In this document: piece by piece, positions 1-7,865 of the stretch | Layout: the number at the start of each line of letters is the position of its first letter | How positions within the stretch are numbered: the stretch's first letter is position 1 | Assembly (NCBI RefSeq): GCF_002835735.1 | Contig: NZ_PISD01000013.1 | Coordinates: 124,001-188,000, forward strand | Source of the DNA: Cytobacillus horneckiae | Lineage (GTDB): Bacteria; Bacillota; Bacilli; Bacillales; Cytobacillaceae | Reading direction: 5' to 3' | Length of the DNA: 64,000 bases | Notes under the pieces: model-generated | What the model was told of the DNA's origin: nothing | Database searches by the model: none | What the model saw: only the letters and a program-made list of their open reading frames with translations | Position numbers and translations under genes: made by a program

Positions 1-90
1 GTTTTCCTTGTCTCCCATGAACCTGTATTTTATAAGGAGTGGATTACAAGTGTATGGAGGTGGGAGGAATTAATATTAGACTGGAATTAG
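1..90 (+). CDS. C-terminal end of an ABC-F family ATPase (partial)
   Basis: The window opens inside an open frame that ends at TAG 88-90. The visible 29 residues begin VFLVSHEPVFYKEW. The strand-histidine pattern (hydrophobics, then SHE, then aromatic residues) is that of the H-loop of the second ABC domain in soluble ABC-F proteins, where it is followed by a short tail ending in charged and aromatic residues, as here. ABC-F proteins act on the ribosome as translation factors or antibiotic protection proteins. Only the end is visible, so the subfamily cannot be told. A short hairpin terminator follows, so it is probably not co-transcribed with the next gene. Confidence 0.55.
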   Translation, partial: VFLVSHEPVFYKEWITSVWRWEELILDWN

Positions 91-112
91 TGGACGATCA
101 AGAAATAGAAAA

Positions 113-139
113 ATGCGGCTGAGATGCCGGTTATTTTTC
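113..139 (+). terminator. Rho-independent terminator after the partial ABC-F gene
   Basis: A CGGC/GCCG stem (116-119 with 126-129) around a six-base loop is followed by GTTATTTTT. It lies 25 bases after the stop codon of the partial gene and before the operators of the MFS gene. The stem is short, so efficiency is uncertain. Confidence 0.5.
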
Positions 140-159
140 ATATTGTATTTTAGATGAAA

Positions 160-256
160 TTAGATTATTATCTAATTAGATAATAATCTAATTGTAAAAT
201 TCGCTTAGAGGCAGTAAAAGAGGAGCATCGCATTTTCTAATTAGATAAGTATCTAA
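160..256 (+). promoter_or_regulatory. Three copies of a TTAGAT-N4-ATCTAA operator
   Basis: Three 16-bp palindromes of the form TTAGAT-N4-ATCTAA lie at 160-175, 176-191 and 241-256. The first two abut and together form a perfect 32-bp palindrome; the third ends 37 bp before the GTG start of the MFS gene. A dimeric winged-helix repressor (MarR or ArsR type) would fit the site size. No such regulator gene is next to it in this window, so it is either left of the window or encoded elsewhere. Confidence 0.7.
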
Positions 257-292
257 TCGATAATCTTACTACTAAAAAGGAGATAACCCAAA

Positions 293-1516
293 GTGTCTAT
301 AGTCAAACTATTTAAAGAAGAAAAGGACTATTTAAAGCTATTTTCAGCGGGGGTGTTAAATGGAATAGGTGACCGGTTTAGCCAGGTGGCGCTGCTCGCA
401 TTATTATTAAATTTGACCGGGTCAGGGCTGGCCGTAGGGCTTGCATTAGCTATTCGGGTCATTCCATTTCTTATTTTCGCACCCTTTGGCGGTGCGCTTG
501 CTGATCGTTTTTCACGCAGGAAGATATTAGTCTTTACTGATTTATCTAGAATTCTATTTGCAGTTTCTTTTATTTTTGTGAACGATCCATCAGCTATCTG
601 GATTGTGTATGTATCCAGTTTCTTTCTCGCAGCTGGTGAAGCGATATATGCTCCCACCAGAAAATCAGCCATTCCATTTATGGTAAAACAGGAAAATATA
701 ATCAAGGTGAATAGTTTAGAGCAAGTCATGGTTGGAGTAGTTTTAATTGGGGGATCTTTTTCAGGAGGGATTGTAACTCATTTCTTTGGAGCGAATCTTA
801 CATTTATTATAAATGCACTCTCTTTCTTGTTGGCAGCGAACCTTCTTTCAAAACTACATGTTTTGGATAAGCAAACAGAACAGGAACCGCAGGACGAAAG
901 TGAAAAAAGATTTCAGCAGCTGGCTACATTTAAAACAACGATGCTCGCATCAAATGTTCTCCTGCTCATTTTGTTAACTGAAATTATTGTCCCGCTATTC
1001 AACGGGATAGATAATGTGCTTATAAGTGTATACGCTGTTCAAGAATTTCATTTAGGAGAGGTAGGTGTTGGCCTTTTCTATGGTTCACTTGGCATCGGTT
1101 TAATGCTGAGCTTCCCTTTTGCAGAGCGGCTTCAAAAGCATCTGCTAAAAATAGGCCTTGTTGCGCTCGTATTAGAGGGTGCTGGATTAATGATGTTAAG
1201 TCAAACAGGATCTATATTTGCAGCTATACTGGCATTTATCGCTGTATCATTCTGTTCGGGTGTGGGGAACACATGTTTTGATTCTGTATTAATGAAGGAA
1301 ACGCCAGAAAAACATCGCGGTTTTATTTTTGGCATATTAACAACTATCTCTAATACATTAATGGGCCTATCCATGTTTGCAGCAGGTGTGGCAGCTGAAA
1401 TTATCCCCAATCGATTATTAGGATTCATCGGTGGAATAGGTTTTGTTCTAACGGGAATGCTTCTATTTTTATTATATATAATAATAGAGAAAGGTAAAAT
1501 CTACGCAAAATACTAA
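293..1516 (+). CDS. MFS family multidrug/macrolide-type efflux transporter
   Basis: This 407-residue protein is a 12-helix major facilitator exporter of the MefA/enterobactin-exporter type, driven by the proton gradient. The cytoplasmic loop after the second helix holds the family motif GALADRFSRRK (about residues 62-72), and hydrophobic segments alternate with short loops over the whole length, including a longer central loop rich in charged residues near 190-215. The GTG start at 293 is chosen because AAAAAGGAG lies about ten bases upstream. Three identical-type palindromic operators lie in the leader, so a repressor that senses the exported compound is likely. The substrate cannot be read from sequence. 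Confidence 0.88.
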   Translation: MSIVKLFKEEKDYLKLFSAGVLNGIGDRFSQVALLALLLNLTGSGLAVGLALAIRVIPFLIFAPFGGALADRFSRRKILVFTDLSRILFAVSFIFVNDPSAIWIVYVSSFFLAAGEAIYAPTRKSAIPFMVKQENIIKVNSLEQVMVGVVLIGGSFSGGIVTHFFGANLTFIINALSFLLAANLLSKLHVLDKQTEQEPQDESEKRFQQLATFKTTMLASNVLLLILLTEIIVPLFNGIDNVLISVYAVQEFHLGEVGVGLFYGSLGIGLMLSFPFAERLQKHLLKIGLVALVLEGAGLMMLSQTGSIFAAILAFIAVSFCSGVGNTCFDSVLMKETPEKHRGFIFGILTTISNTLMGLSMFAAGVAAEIIPNRLLGFIGGIGFVLTGMLLFLLYIIIEKGKIYAKY

Positions 1517-1576
1517 CGGTAATGCCTTATCAGAGATTGGCAGACAAGCATATACTATCAAAAAGGAGTGGGAATA

Positions 1577-2518
1577 ATGGACTTTATTAGCCTTATTGCT
1601 CCATATGCGCAAAAAATAGCAAAGCAATATAATATTCTAGCTTCTCTTATCATTGCACAAGCGATACATGAATCCAATTGGGGAAAAAGCAAACTAGCAA
1701 TTGAAGGCAATAATCTATTTGGCATAAAAGGGTCCTATGAAGGTCAATCAATTGTTTTGAAAACGTTGGAGGTGAACAAAGGCGAGAAAGTTTATGTTGA
1801 TGCTCACTTTCGGAAGTATCCATCATGGTATGAATCTATGGAGGATTTAGCAAGGCTATATAAAAATGGCGTTTCATGGGATCGAAATAAATATCAATCG
1901 ATTATTGGAGAAAACGATTATAAAAAAGCTGCCAAAGCTGTGCAAGCTGCAGGATACGCAACAGACCCCAATTATGCGAATAAAGTAGTTACGGTCATTG
2001 AGTCGAACGAGCTTGCTAAATACGACCGACAAACAGAAAGCTACCTGCTTCATAATCATACTCCCGGCTATCTTACTGCAGCAGATGCAAAAAACAATAA
2101 GAATGCAACAGGCACTGTAGAGTCTGGAGAGTATTATATTTATAAAAAGAATAGCGGAATGCTCAATCTCTCATCAAAGGCGTACGCACCCGGCTCCTGG
2201 ATTAATCCAAATTTTAAGGGCACCTCTGAAATAGTCCATATAGTAAAAGCTGGCGACACCTTAACAAAGATTGCAGCCACACATCAAACAACCGTAAAAA
2301 AATTACAGCAGCTTAACAAGATTAAAGATGTAAATGTCTTATCCATTGGTCAGAAATTAATCGTAGCTAAAGAATCCCAATACTATACTGTGAAATCCGG
2401 AGATACTGTATCAAACATTGCAAAAAGCTTTAAAACAACCGTACAACAAATTAAGCTGTTCAATCAACTGCACGATTTCAACAAAATTTATCCTGGGCAA
2501 AAGCTGCGTGTGAAATAA
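1577..2518 (+). CDS. Endo-beta-N-acetylglucosaminidase (GH73) with two LysM domains
   Basis: The protein has an N-terminal GH73 glucosaminidase domain (about residues 5-150; IIAQAIHESNWGKSKLA holds the catalytic Glu, followed by NNLFGIKG) that would cut the glycan strand of peptidoglycan. Two LysM domains follow (about 220-264 and 269-313; KAGDTL and KSGDTV cores), which bind the same glycan. The ATG at 1577 is preferred over an in-frame GTG nine bases earlier, because the GGAG sits directly against the GTG but at a normal distance from the ATG. No signal peptide or membrane helix is visible at the N terminus, which is odd for a wall hydrolase and resembles phage endolysins, but no phage genes are nearby. 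It could be a cell-wall autolysin exported in another way. Confidence 0.85.
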   Translation: MDFISLIAPYAQKIAKQYNILASLIIAQAIHESNWGKSKLAIEGNNLFGIKGSYEGQSIVLKTLEVNKGEKVYVDAHFRKYPSWYESMEDLARLYKNGVSWDRNKYQSIIGENDYKKAAKAVQAAGYATDPNYANKVVTVIESNELAKYDRQTESYLLHNHTPGYLTAADAKNNKNATGTVESGEYYIYKKNSGMLNLSSKAYAPGSWINPNFKGTSEIVHIVKAGDTLTKIAATHQTTVKKLQQLNKIKDVNVLSIGQKLIVAKESQYYTVKSGDTVSNIAKSFKTTVQQIKLFNQLHDFNKIYPGQKLRVK

Positions 2519-2582
2519 AAAACGGAGGCGCTTATGCCTCACTAGAATGCCTTCGAAAGATATAGTTGGATTTGAAGAGGTG

Positions 2583-2650
2583 TCCGCTCGACTCTGGCGG
2601 GAGTAGCGAGCCGCTTCGGAGTCCATGCAGGCATGTGCGCCGAAGCGCCA
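2583..2650. repeat. GC-rich imperfect palindrome, Bacillaceae-type intergenic repeat
   Basis: A short GC-rich block contains the stem CGCTTCGG (2612-2619) and CCGAAGCG (2640-2647), with a CTCGACTCTGGCGGGAG segment upstream. Its base composition contrasts with the AT-rich surroundings. It resembles GC-rich intergenic repeats I recall from other Bacillaceae genomes, but I could not check this. It abuts the 52-bp array directly. Confidence 0.45.
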
Positions 2651-3172
2651 CAAAAGCAACTTGTTCAGGTGAATAACCACGGTTTATTCCCCTGAAGCAG
2701 CACAAAAGCAACTTGTTCAGGTGAATAACCACGGTTTATTCCCCCGAAGCAGCTCGATTGCATCTTGTTCAGGTGAATAACCACGGTTTGTTCCCCTGAA
2801 GCAGCACAAAAGCAACTTGTTCAGGTGAATAACCACGGTTTATTCCCCTGAAGCAGCACAAAAGCAACTTGTTCAGGTGAATAACCACGGTTTATTCCCC
2901 TGAAGCAGCTCGATTGCACCTTGTTCAGGTGAATAACCACGGTTTATTCCCCTGAAGCAGCGCAAAAGCACCTTGTTCAGGTGAATAACCACGGTTTGTT
3001 CCCCTGAAGCAGCGCAAAAGCACCTTGTTCAGGTGAATAACCACGGTTTATTCCCCTGAAGCAGCGCAAAAGCACCTTATTCAGGTGAATAACCACGGTT
3101 TATTCCCCTGAAAGCAGCACAAAAGCATCTTATTCAGGTGAATAACCACCGTTTTACCCACACGAAGCTCCT
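2651..3172. repeat. Tandem array of about ten 52-bp hairpin units (array 1)
   Basis: Nine near-identical units and one decayed unit follow each other with a 52-bp period. Each unit has the scaffold AAGCAGC, then a variable stretch of about 13 bases, then TTCAGGTGAATAAC and TTTATTCCCCTGAA. TTCAGG and CCTGAA pair, as do GAATAA and TTATTC, so each unit can fold into a hairpin of about 12 base pairs. The variable stretch has three main versions (ACAAAAGCA, TCGATTGCA, GCAAAAGCA). No frame through the array looks coding. A related array with the same period lies at the right end of the window. Confidence 0.92.
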
Positions 3173-3557
3173 CGCTTAACTCTTTTTTGAATGATTATCT
3201 TCACATTTTAAAGAGAGTAGTACACCGTTCCTTATTTACATGAAATGCCTATTAAGCTGAAACAGCAATCATGTTTAGCGATTATTACGAATCGCAAGAC
3301 ACATTTTCAATTAAAATAATATTTATGCGCTTGGAAATCGGGTCATATTTTCAGGGGATTCTAATTTGTGAAGCAGGAACCTGAAGTTTTCCATCTGTAT
3401 AAGCACGTTGAAAATCAAAGCTAATGAAGCGGTCCATATTGGAGAAAAATGATATTTGGGTGCCAAAGCAGTAGGTTGAGAACGATTTGGGAAAGATTGC
3501 GAATTTGGATGCGGTGATTCAGTCAATATTATCATTAATTATTACCATTAATTAAGT
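3173..3557. other. Intergenic stretch without a recognisable gene
   Basis: Between the array and the adenine deaminase terminator there are only short frames. One plus-strand segment near 3400-3535 keeps protein-like stretches broken by stops and frame changes, so it may be a decayed gene, but I recognise no family in it. Confidence 0.35.
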
Positions 3558-3584
3558 AAAAGGTACCCAAGCTGGGTACCTTTC
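3558..3584 (-). terminator. Terminator of the adenine deaminase gene
   Basis: AGGTACCCA and TGGGTACCT form a nine-pair stem with a three-base loop. Read on the minus strand it is followed by TTTTACTT, right after the stop of the deaminase gene. Confidence 0.8.
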
Positions 3585-3595
3585 TTATTAGCTCA

Positions 3596-5338
3596 TCAGC
3601 TGTCAGAATGATGTGAGATAGGAATATGAGTGAAAGTATTTACATCAAATAAACCTATATCTGTAAGCTTTAATGCAGGAATCACCGGCAGTGCAAGGAA
3701 GCTTAATGTTAGGAATGGATTAAAGGTTGTTTTTGCCCCAATTTTTACTAGTGCGCTGTTTATATTTTGCAGTTCATGATTTACTTCTGGATAGGAAGCT
3801 TCAGACATAAGGCCGGCAATCGGCAAACTGAGCTTTGCCAGCACCTCGCCATCTTTTACAACAACTAAACCGCCTTGCAGCTCTTCAATGGCTTTTGCAG
3901 CAGTCAACATATCTTCATCATTGACACCTGCAATAATGAGGTTATGTGAGTCATGGGCAACTGTTGTAGCAATTGCACCGGCTTGCAGTCCAAGTCCTTT
4001 TAATATCCCTAACCCAATATTGCCTGTATGATGATGCCTTTCAATGACAGCCAGCTTAAGCTGATCATTTTCAGGGGATGTAAGAAAGTGATGAGTGTCA
4101 TCTGTTTTGACAGCTTCAATCACATGCTTGGTGACAATGCTGTTTGGAATGACTTCAATTATATTGGCTTGTACATCTTGGATTAAGATTTTGAAATCAT
4201 CCTTTGTTAAAGTCGGGATATGGACGCTGCCCATTAGCTGTTTAGTTTTTGCATTCAGTTCAACCGTTGGAAAGGAGTGCAATTCCCCATTTTTCACTAC
4301 GCATTTTCCATTTTTAAAAACAGCGTGAATGGCAAGCTGCTCTAAATTATCTAAAAGCAGAAAATCAGCTTTATATCCGGGTGCAATCGCTCCTTGCTCA
4401 GTTAAGCCGAAGCACTCTGCGGTATTTAATGAGCCCATTTGTATCGCTGTAATTGGATGCATGCCAGCTTTTATTGCCGCTCTTATCATATAATCAATGC
4501 TGCCTTCATTAATGATATCGTCTAAATGCCGATCATCGGTAACGAATAAGAAGCGGCGTGCGTTTCGGTCATTGACTAATTCAATAATTTTTTCTAGCTC
4601 CTTTGCCGCAGTGCCTTCACGAATCATAACATACATGCCTTTTTGCAGCCGTTCTCGAGCTTCTTCTGCTGTTGTACACTCATGGTCTGTCCGGATGCCG
4701 GCTGCCATATACACATCCAATTGCTTTCCTGATAGACCCGCAGCATGGCCATCGACTTTTTTGCCGCGGTTGCGCGCTTCTTCGATCTTTGCCAATAAAT
4801 CTGCATCAGCGTTCATAACACCTGGATAATTCATGACTTCAGCAAGACCAAGCACTTTCGGATGATTATAGAATGGAGAAAGATCTTCTGCATTTAAAGC
4901 GGCTCCGGCATTTTCAAAAGTTGTGGCGGGCACACAGGAAGGAAGCATAAAATAGGCATCAAACGGAATATTTTCTGAAGCCTCCAGCATAAATTGGATT
5001 CCTTTTGAACCTACAACATTGGCGATTTCATGAGGATCACATATGACACCTGTTACTCCATGCTTAAGCAGAATCTTTGCAAATTCGGGAGGGGTGACCA
5101 TAGAAGATTCAATATGAACATGGCCATCCAGAAATGAAGGCGCTAGAAATTTTTGCTTGGCATCAATTGTTTCCTTCCCTTCATATTCTCCAATACCAGC
5201 TATGTATCCATCCTTTATGGCAACATCCCCTGTAATAATTTCACTGCTAAAGACATCGACAATTTGCGCATTTTTAATCACAAGATCTGCTGGCTGTTTT
5301 CCAGATGCAGTATGTATTCGATTGATGATAGGATTCAT
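3596..5338 (-). CDS. ade: Adenine deaminase
   Basis: This enzyme turns adenine into hypoxanthine plus ammonia in purine salvage. The 580-residue length matches the bacterial COG1001 family (amidohydrolase fold). Visible metal-site motifs are FLDGHVHIESSM (about residues 70-81), the HE in DPHEIANV, the His in VDGHAAGL and the DDRH motif near residue 268, followed by the C-terminal adenine deaminase domain with TVAHDSHNLI. The ATG at 5338 has AGAGGGGG upstream. It is transcribed alone, with its own terminator. I see no purine riboswitch in the leader. It is distinct from the smaller adenosine-deaminase-like Ade enzymes. Confidence 0.93.
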   Translation of the reverse strand: MNPIINRIHTASGKQPADLVIKNAQIVDVFSSEIITGDVAIKDGYIAGIGEYEGKETIDAKQKFLAPSFLDGHVHIESSMVTPPEFAKILLKHGVTGVICDPHEIANVVGSKGIQFMLEASENIPFDAYFMLPSCVPATTFENAGAALNAEDLSPFYNHPKVLGLAEVMNYPGVMNADADLLAKIEEARNRGKKVDGHAAGLSGKQLDVYMAAGIRTDHECTTAEEARERLQKGMYVMIREGTAAKELEKIIELVNDRNARRFLFVTDDRHLDDIINEGSIDYMIRAAIKAGMHPITAIQMGSLNTAECFGLTEQGAIAPGYKADFLLLDNLEQLAIHAVFKNGKCVVKNGELHSFPTVELNAKTKQLMGSVHIPTLTKDDFKILIQDVQANIIEVIPNSIVTKHVIEAVKTDDTHHFLTSPENDQLKLAVIERHHHTGNIGLGILKGLGLQAGAIATTVAHDSHNLIIAGVNDEDMLTAAKAIEELQGGLVVVKDGEVLAKLSLPIAGLMSEASYPEVNHELQNINSALVKIGAKTTFNPFLTLSFLALPVIPALKLTDIGLFDVNTFTHIPISHHSDS

Positions 5339-5625
5339 GTATTTTTCCCCCTCTTGTATTTCTTAGTGCGGCTTCAGTTAGGCTTAGAAATTAAAGTTCT
5401 TATATACTTATGGTTTATAATTTACCGTCCATTGTATCATTTTTTAGCGGAAAAGCCTTTAACTTTTTTGTGCTTTCTTACATGGAAACCCTGCTCTCAT
5501 GTAGTTTCCATTTCAATATCTCCACTGTTGAAGTAATTATACTAATGATGATGACGAATATGAATCTAAGGACAGGGCTTTCTATTACGATAGGAAAAAT
5601 TATCCAAATACGAGAGAGGTGAACG

Positions 5626-5967
5626 ATTGATTATTTGAAAATTTACCGAAAGTTAAAGATATGAAAGCAAGAATGGCGAAAATAATTAAGCATGATGATT
5701 ATTATACGATCGTTGCTGAATCAGACGGAAAGCTGGTCGGCATGGCTGGTTTGCATCGAGGCTTATCTTAAGAATACAGTGAATGTCATGTGAGAAGATG
5801 AAAAGGCAAAGACGGCAAGGGGTTGTCAAAATACTCATCAAAGCAACAGACAATGGGCAGTTGAAGGCTGCAGGGATATCCTAAATAGCGGAAATAGAGA
5901 AGAGCGAGTAATCGCCCATTAATTTTATCAATCGAAGGGTTATGAAAAGACTGGTGAACATAGCTAA
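5626..5967 (+). pseudogene. Decayed GNAT family N-acetyltransferase
   Basis: Reading across frames recovers a GNAT acetyltransferase. First comes ENLPKVKDMKARMAKII, then YYTIVAESDGKLVGMAGLH, followed by a stop. Then KILIKAT and WAVEGCRDI appear in different frames (one-base shift near 5850), and finally NSGNREERVIAH, a stop, and FYQSKGYEKTG. This matches the order of a full GNAT protein (substrate strand, beta4, alpha3, beta5, C-terminal hairpin). At least two in-frame stops, a frameshift and a damaged start make it non-functional. The acetyl-CoA loop region around 5775-5830 is the most degraded part. Confidence 0.8.
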
Positions 5968-5970
5968 AAA

Positions 5971-6003
5971 CAGCGAAGGAGAATCAATTGTTTCCTTCGC
6001 TGA
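5971..6003 (-). terminator. Terminator of the ABC-F gene
   Basis: CAGCGAAGGA (5971-5980) pairs with TCCTTCGCTG (5993-6002). On the minus strand the stem is followed by TTTTTAGC. It sits just past the stop codon of the ABC-F gene. Confidence 0.85.
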
Positions 6004-6008
6004 CAATT

Positions 6009-7574
6009 TTACTGCAATTCTCTTTTTCGCTTCAATAACGCTTGAAACTCCTTTTCAAGCGCTTCACTTGGTGCAATACTCAATCTTGAAAGAACTTCAG
6101 TAATTTTCGTCTCAATAATGAGTAGCTGATCTTCTTTCGTATCCCTCTCAGGTGCAGGTTCATAGTTTAGATAATCATGATAAGAACCATCAAATAGTGT
6201 TAGCTCACCATCTTCAAAAATAACTAATCTGTTCGCAATTTTCTCGATGAATCTTCTATCATGAGAAACAAAGATGATCGTGCCCTCATATTCGATTAGG
6301 AGTTCTTCTAATGCTTCGACAGCTTCTATATCTAAAAAGTTTGTCGGTTCATCTAAAATGAGCGTATTAATATCACTAACGAATAGCTTTGCCAGTGCTA
6401 CTTTTACACGTTCACCGCCGCTGAGTACGTTTACAGGCTTGTAAACATCTTTGCGGAGGAAGCGAAGTCTCGCAAGGATTGTTCTAATAAAGGTTTCATC
6501 TTGTTTCGAGGTTGATGTAACGTTCTCTAGAATGGTCTTATTTTTATCTAGAATATCTATATTTTGGCTAAAATAACCGATTTTCACGGCAGGTGAGATG
6601 GATATGCCATCATCTTGGCGAATGATTTTTTTTAACAGTGTTGTTTTCCCGCTGCCATTAGGACCGACGATGGCCACTTTCTCCCCGCCTTTGATATGAA
6701 GAGTAGCAGGTTTCCATAATACCCGTTCCTGGATGATTCCAGGCAAATCTGTCATTCGCATAATCACTCGATTTTTGAATGTCCGCTCGTTAGGAAGATC
6801 CATTTTGATAGAAGGCAATTCTTTTGCTTTTTCCACTTTTTCGAGCTTTTCAAGTCTTGTTTCAATTGATTTGGCGGTTTTTTGAAGCTTCTTTTCTTTC
6901 TTTGCAAAATAAGGCTTAGCACCGGTAATACTCGCTTCAGAAGCGCTGACATTTTTCGGTTTCTTTGTTGCCCGCTCGGCTTTTTTAACCTTTAGCTCAA
7001 GCGCATTTTCAAGCTGAGCCTTTTTTCTTTCATAGTTTTCATATGCGAGCTGCTGTTCCCGAGCTTCCTGATCTTTCTTCGCTTTGTAATCTGAGTAATT
7101 TCCACTGTATTCCTTCAGTTTTCCTTCTTCAATTTCCCATATTTTTGTACAGACGGCATCAAGAAAGGCGCGGTCATGTGAGACGAGAACGTAGGCGCCT
7201 TGCCAGCCTTTCATAATTTTTTCCATCCATTCAATATGAGAAGTATCAAGATTTGTCGTCGGTTCATCAGCTAATAAGATCTCAGGGCTGCGGGCAATTG
7301 CACCTTTAATATATTCCTGTGTCAGCTCGCCACCGCTTATATATTGATCTGTGTGTTTTAGCTGTGGAAGAAGCTCTGTGACGGAATGCCGAACGACATT
7401 CCCCTCATCAGGTACACGCTGATTGGAAAGAACCTCTAATAAGGTCGTTTTCCCGCTGCCGTTTCTACCGACTAAACCAATTCGTTCATTCTTATGAATC
7501 GCTAAATGTGCAATATCTGCGATTAATCGATCTTTTATATAAATTTTTAATTCGTTTGCTTCAAGCAGTAACAA
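6009..7574 (-). CDS. ABC-F family ribosomal protection protein (VmlR/Vga-like)
   Basis: The 521-residue soluble protein has two ABC ATPase domains and no membrane helices. Walker A motifs are GRNGSGKTT (about residue 36) and GPNGSGKTT (about residue 305); signature motifs are SGGELT and LSGGERV; the DEPTTNLD and DEPTNFLD Walker B regions and two VSHDR H-loops are present. Between the domains lies a long lysine- and glutamate-rich linker (about 165-260), the part that reaches into the ribosome in ABC-F proteins. The family releases lincosamides, streptogramin A or pleuromutilins from the ribosome. The TTG at 7574 is chosen because AAAAGGAG lies eight bases upstream. The leader holds a complete attenuator with a short upstream ORF, as is known for VmlR. 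The exact drug range is not predictable. Confidence 0.9.
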   Translation of the reverse strand: MLLLEANELKIYIKDRLIADIAHLAIHKNERIGLVGRNGSGKTTLLEVLSNQRVPDEGNVVRHSVTELLPQLKHTDQYISGGELTQEYIKGAIARSPEILLADEPTTNLDTSHIEWMEKIMKGWQGAYVLVSHDRAFLDAVCTKIWEIEEGKLKEYSGNYSDYKAKKDQEAREQQLAYENYERKKAQLENALELKVKKAERATKKPKNVSASEASITGAKPYFAKKEKKLQKTAKSIETRLEKLEKVEKAKELPSIKMDLPNERTFKNRVIMRMTDLPGIIQERVLWKPATLHIKGGEKVAIVGPNGSGKTTLLKKIIRQDDGISISPAVKIGYFSQNIDILDKNKTILENVTSTSKQDETFIRTILARLRFLRKDVYKPVNVLSGGERVKVALAKLFVSDINTLILDEPTNFLDIEAVEALEELLIEYEGTIIFVSHDRRFIEKIANRLVIFEDGELTLFDGSYHDYLNYEPAPERDTKEDQLLIIETKITEVLSRLSIAPSEALEKEFQALLKRKRELQ

Positions 7575-7600
7575 AAGATCATCTCCTTTTTTCTGGAGAC

Positions 7601-7790
7601 ATAAAAATGCCTCCTATCTTTAAATTCAGAATAGGAGGCATGGCTGTACACCGAATAAAGGGTATAATAACCCCTTGGTAACCATTGAAGCTCAATCCTA
7701 TTCTGAAAACGTCGATTGAAGGCAACACAAAAAGAGCAAATCTTTCTGCATATATAAACCTTCAATTGTTTGCTTTCGAAAAATAGGATT
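7601..7790 (-). promoter_or_regulatory. Transcription attenuator (terminator/antiterminator) of the ABC-F gene
   Basis: Four complementary segments are visible on the minus strand. Segment 1 is AATCCTATT (7782-7790), segment 2 is CAGAATAGGATT (7694-7705), segment 3 is GCCTCCTATTCTG (7627-7639) and segment 4 is ATAGGAGGC (7609-7617). 3 with 4 makes a ten-pair terminator followed by TTTTTAT. 2 with 3 makes a ten-pair antiterminator. 1 with 2 gives nine pairs that would free segment 3. The stop codon of the short leader ORF lies in segment 2, so a ribosome finishing it would block the antiterminator, while one stalled early would leave it free. Confidence 0.8.
7698..7751 (-). CDS. 17-residue leader peptide of the ABC-F attenuator
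   Basis: The frame starts at ATG 7751 and encodes MQKDLLFLCCLQSTFSE before TAG at 7698. A GAAGG lies about eight bases upstream of the ATG. The stop codon overlaps the 5' arm of the antiterminator, the position expected for a regulatory uORF whose ribosome decides between the two RNA folds. It has no resemblance to a stand-alone protein. The assignment rests on position and RNA pairing, not on homology. Confidence 0.65.
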   Translation of the reverse strand: MQKDLLFLCCLQSTFSE

Positions 7791-7836
7791 AGTACTTCAT
7801 CGGCCCAGGGTCACCCTTCCTTGTTTTGTTAAAATT

Positions 7837-7865
7837 ACAATAAACCATATCCAATGAAATGTCAA
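7837..7865 (-). promoter_or_regulatory. Promoter of the ABC-F leader transcript
   Basis: On the minus strand TTGACA (7865-7860) is followed after exactly 17 bases by TATTGT (7842-7837). The consensus -35 box overlaps the stop end of the upstream carboxypeptidase gene. Initiation near 7830 would give a leader of about 250 bases that contains the whole attenuator. Confidence 0.6.

Noticed and set aside
1568-2518. Prophage endolysin region
   Set aside because: The glucosaminidase resembles endolysins in lacking a signal peptide, but no holin, tail, integrase or attachment site is nearby.
2411-2732. Minus-strand reading frames of 66 and 89 codons through array 1
   Set aside because: They arise because a 52-bp unit cycles through frames; sequence is dictated by the repeats, with no start signal or protein-like composition.
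2651-3172. CRISPR array
   Set aside because: The period is 52 bp, but the conserved part is about 39 bases with only about 13 variable bases, and the variable parts recur in a few versions instead of being unique. No cas genes are nearby. The same holds for the array at 63694-64000.
3323-3535. 70-codon minus-strand frame upstream of the ade terminator
   Set aside because: No ribosome binding site of note, no family features, and the plus strand there looks like a decayed frame instead.
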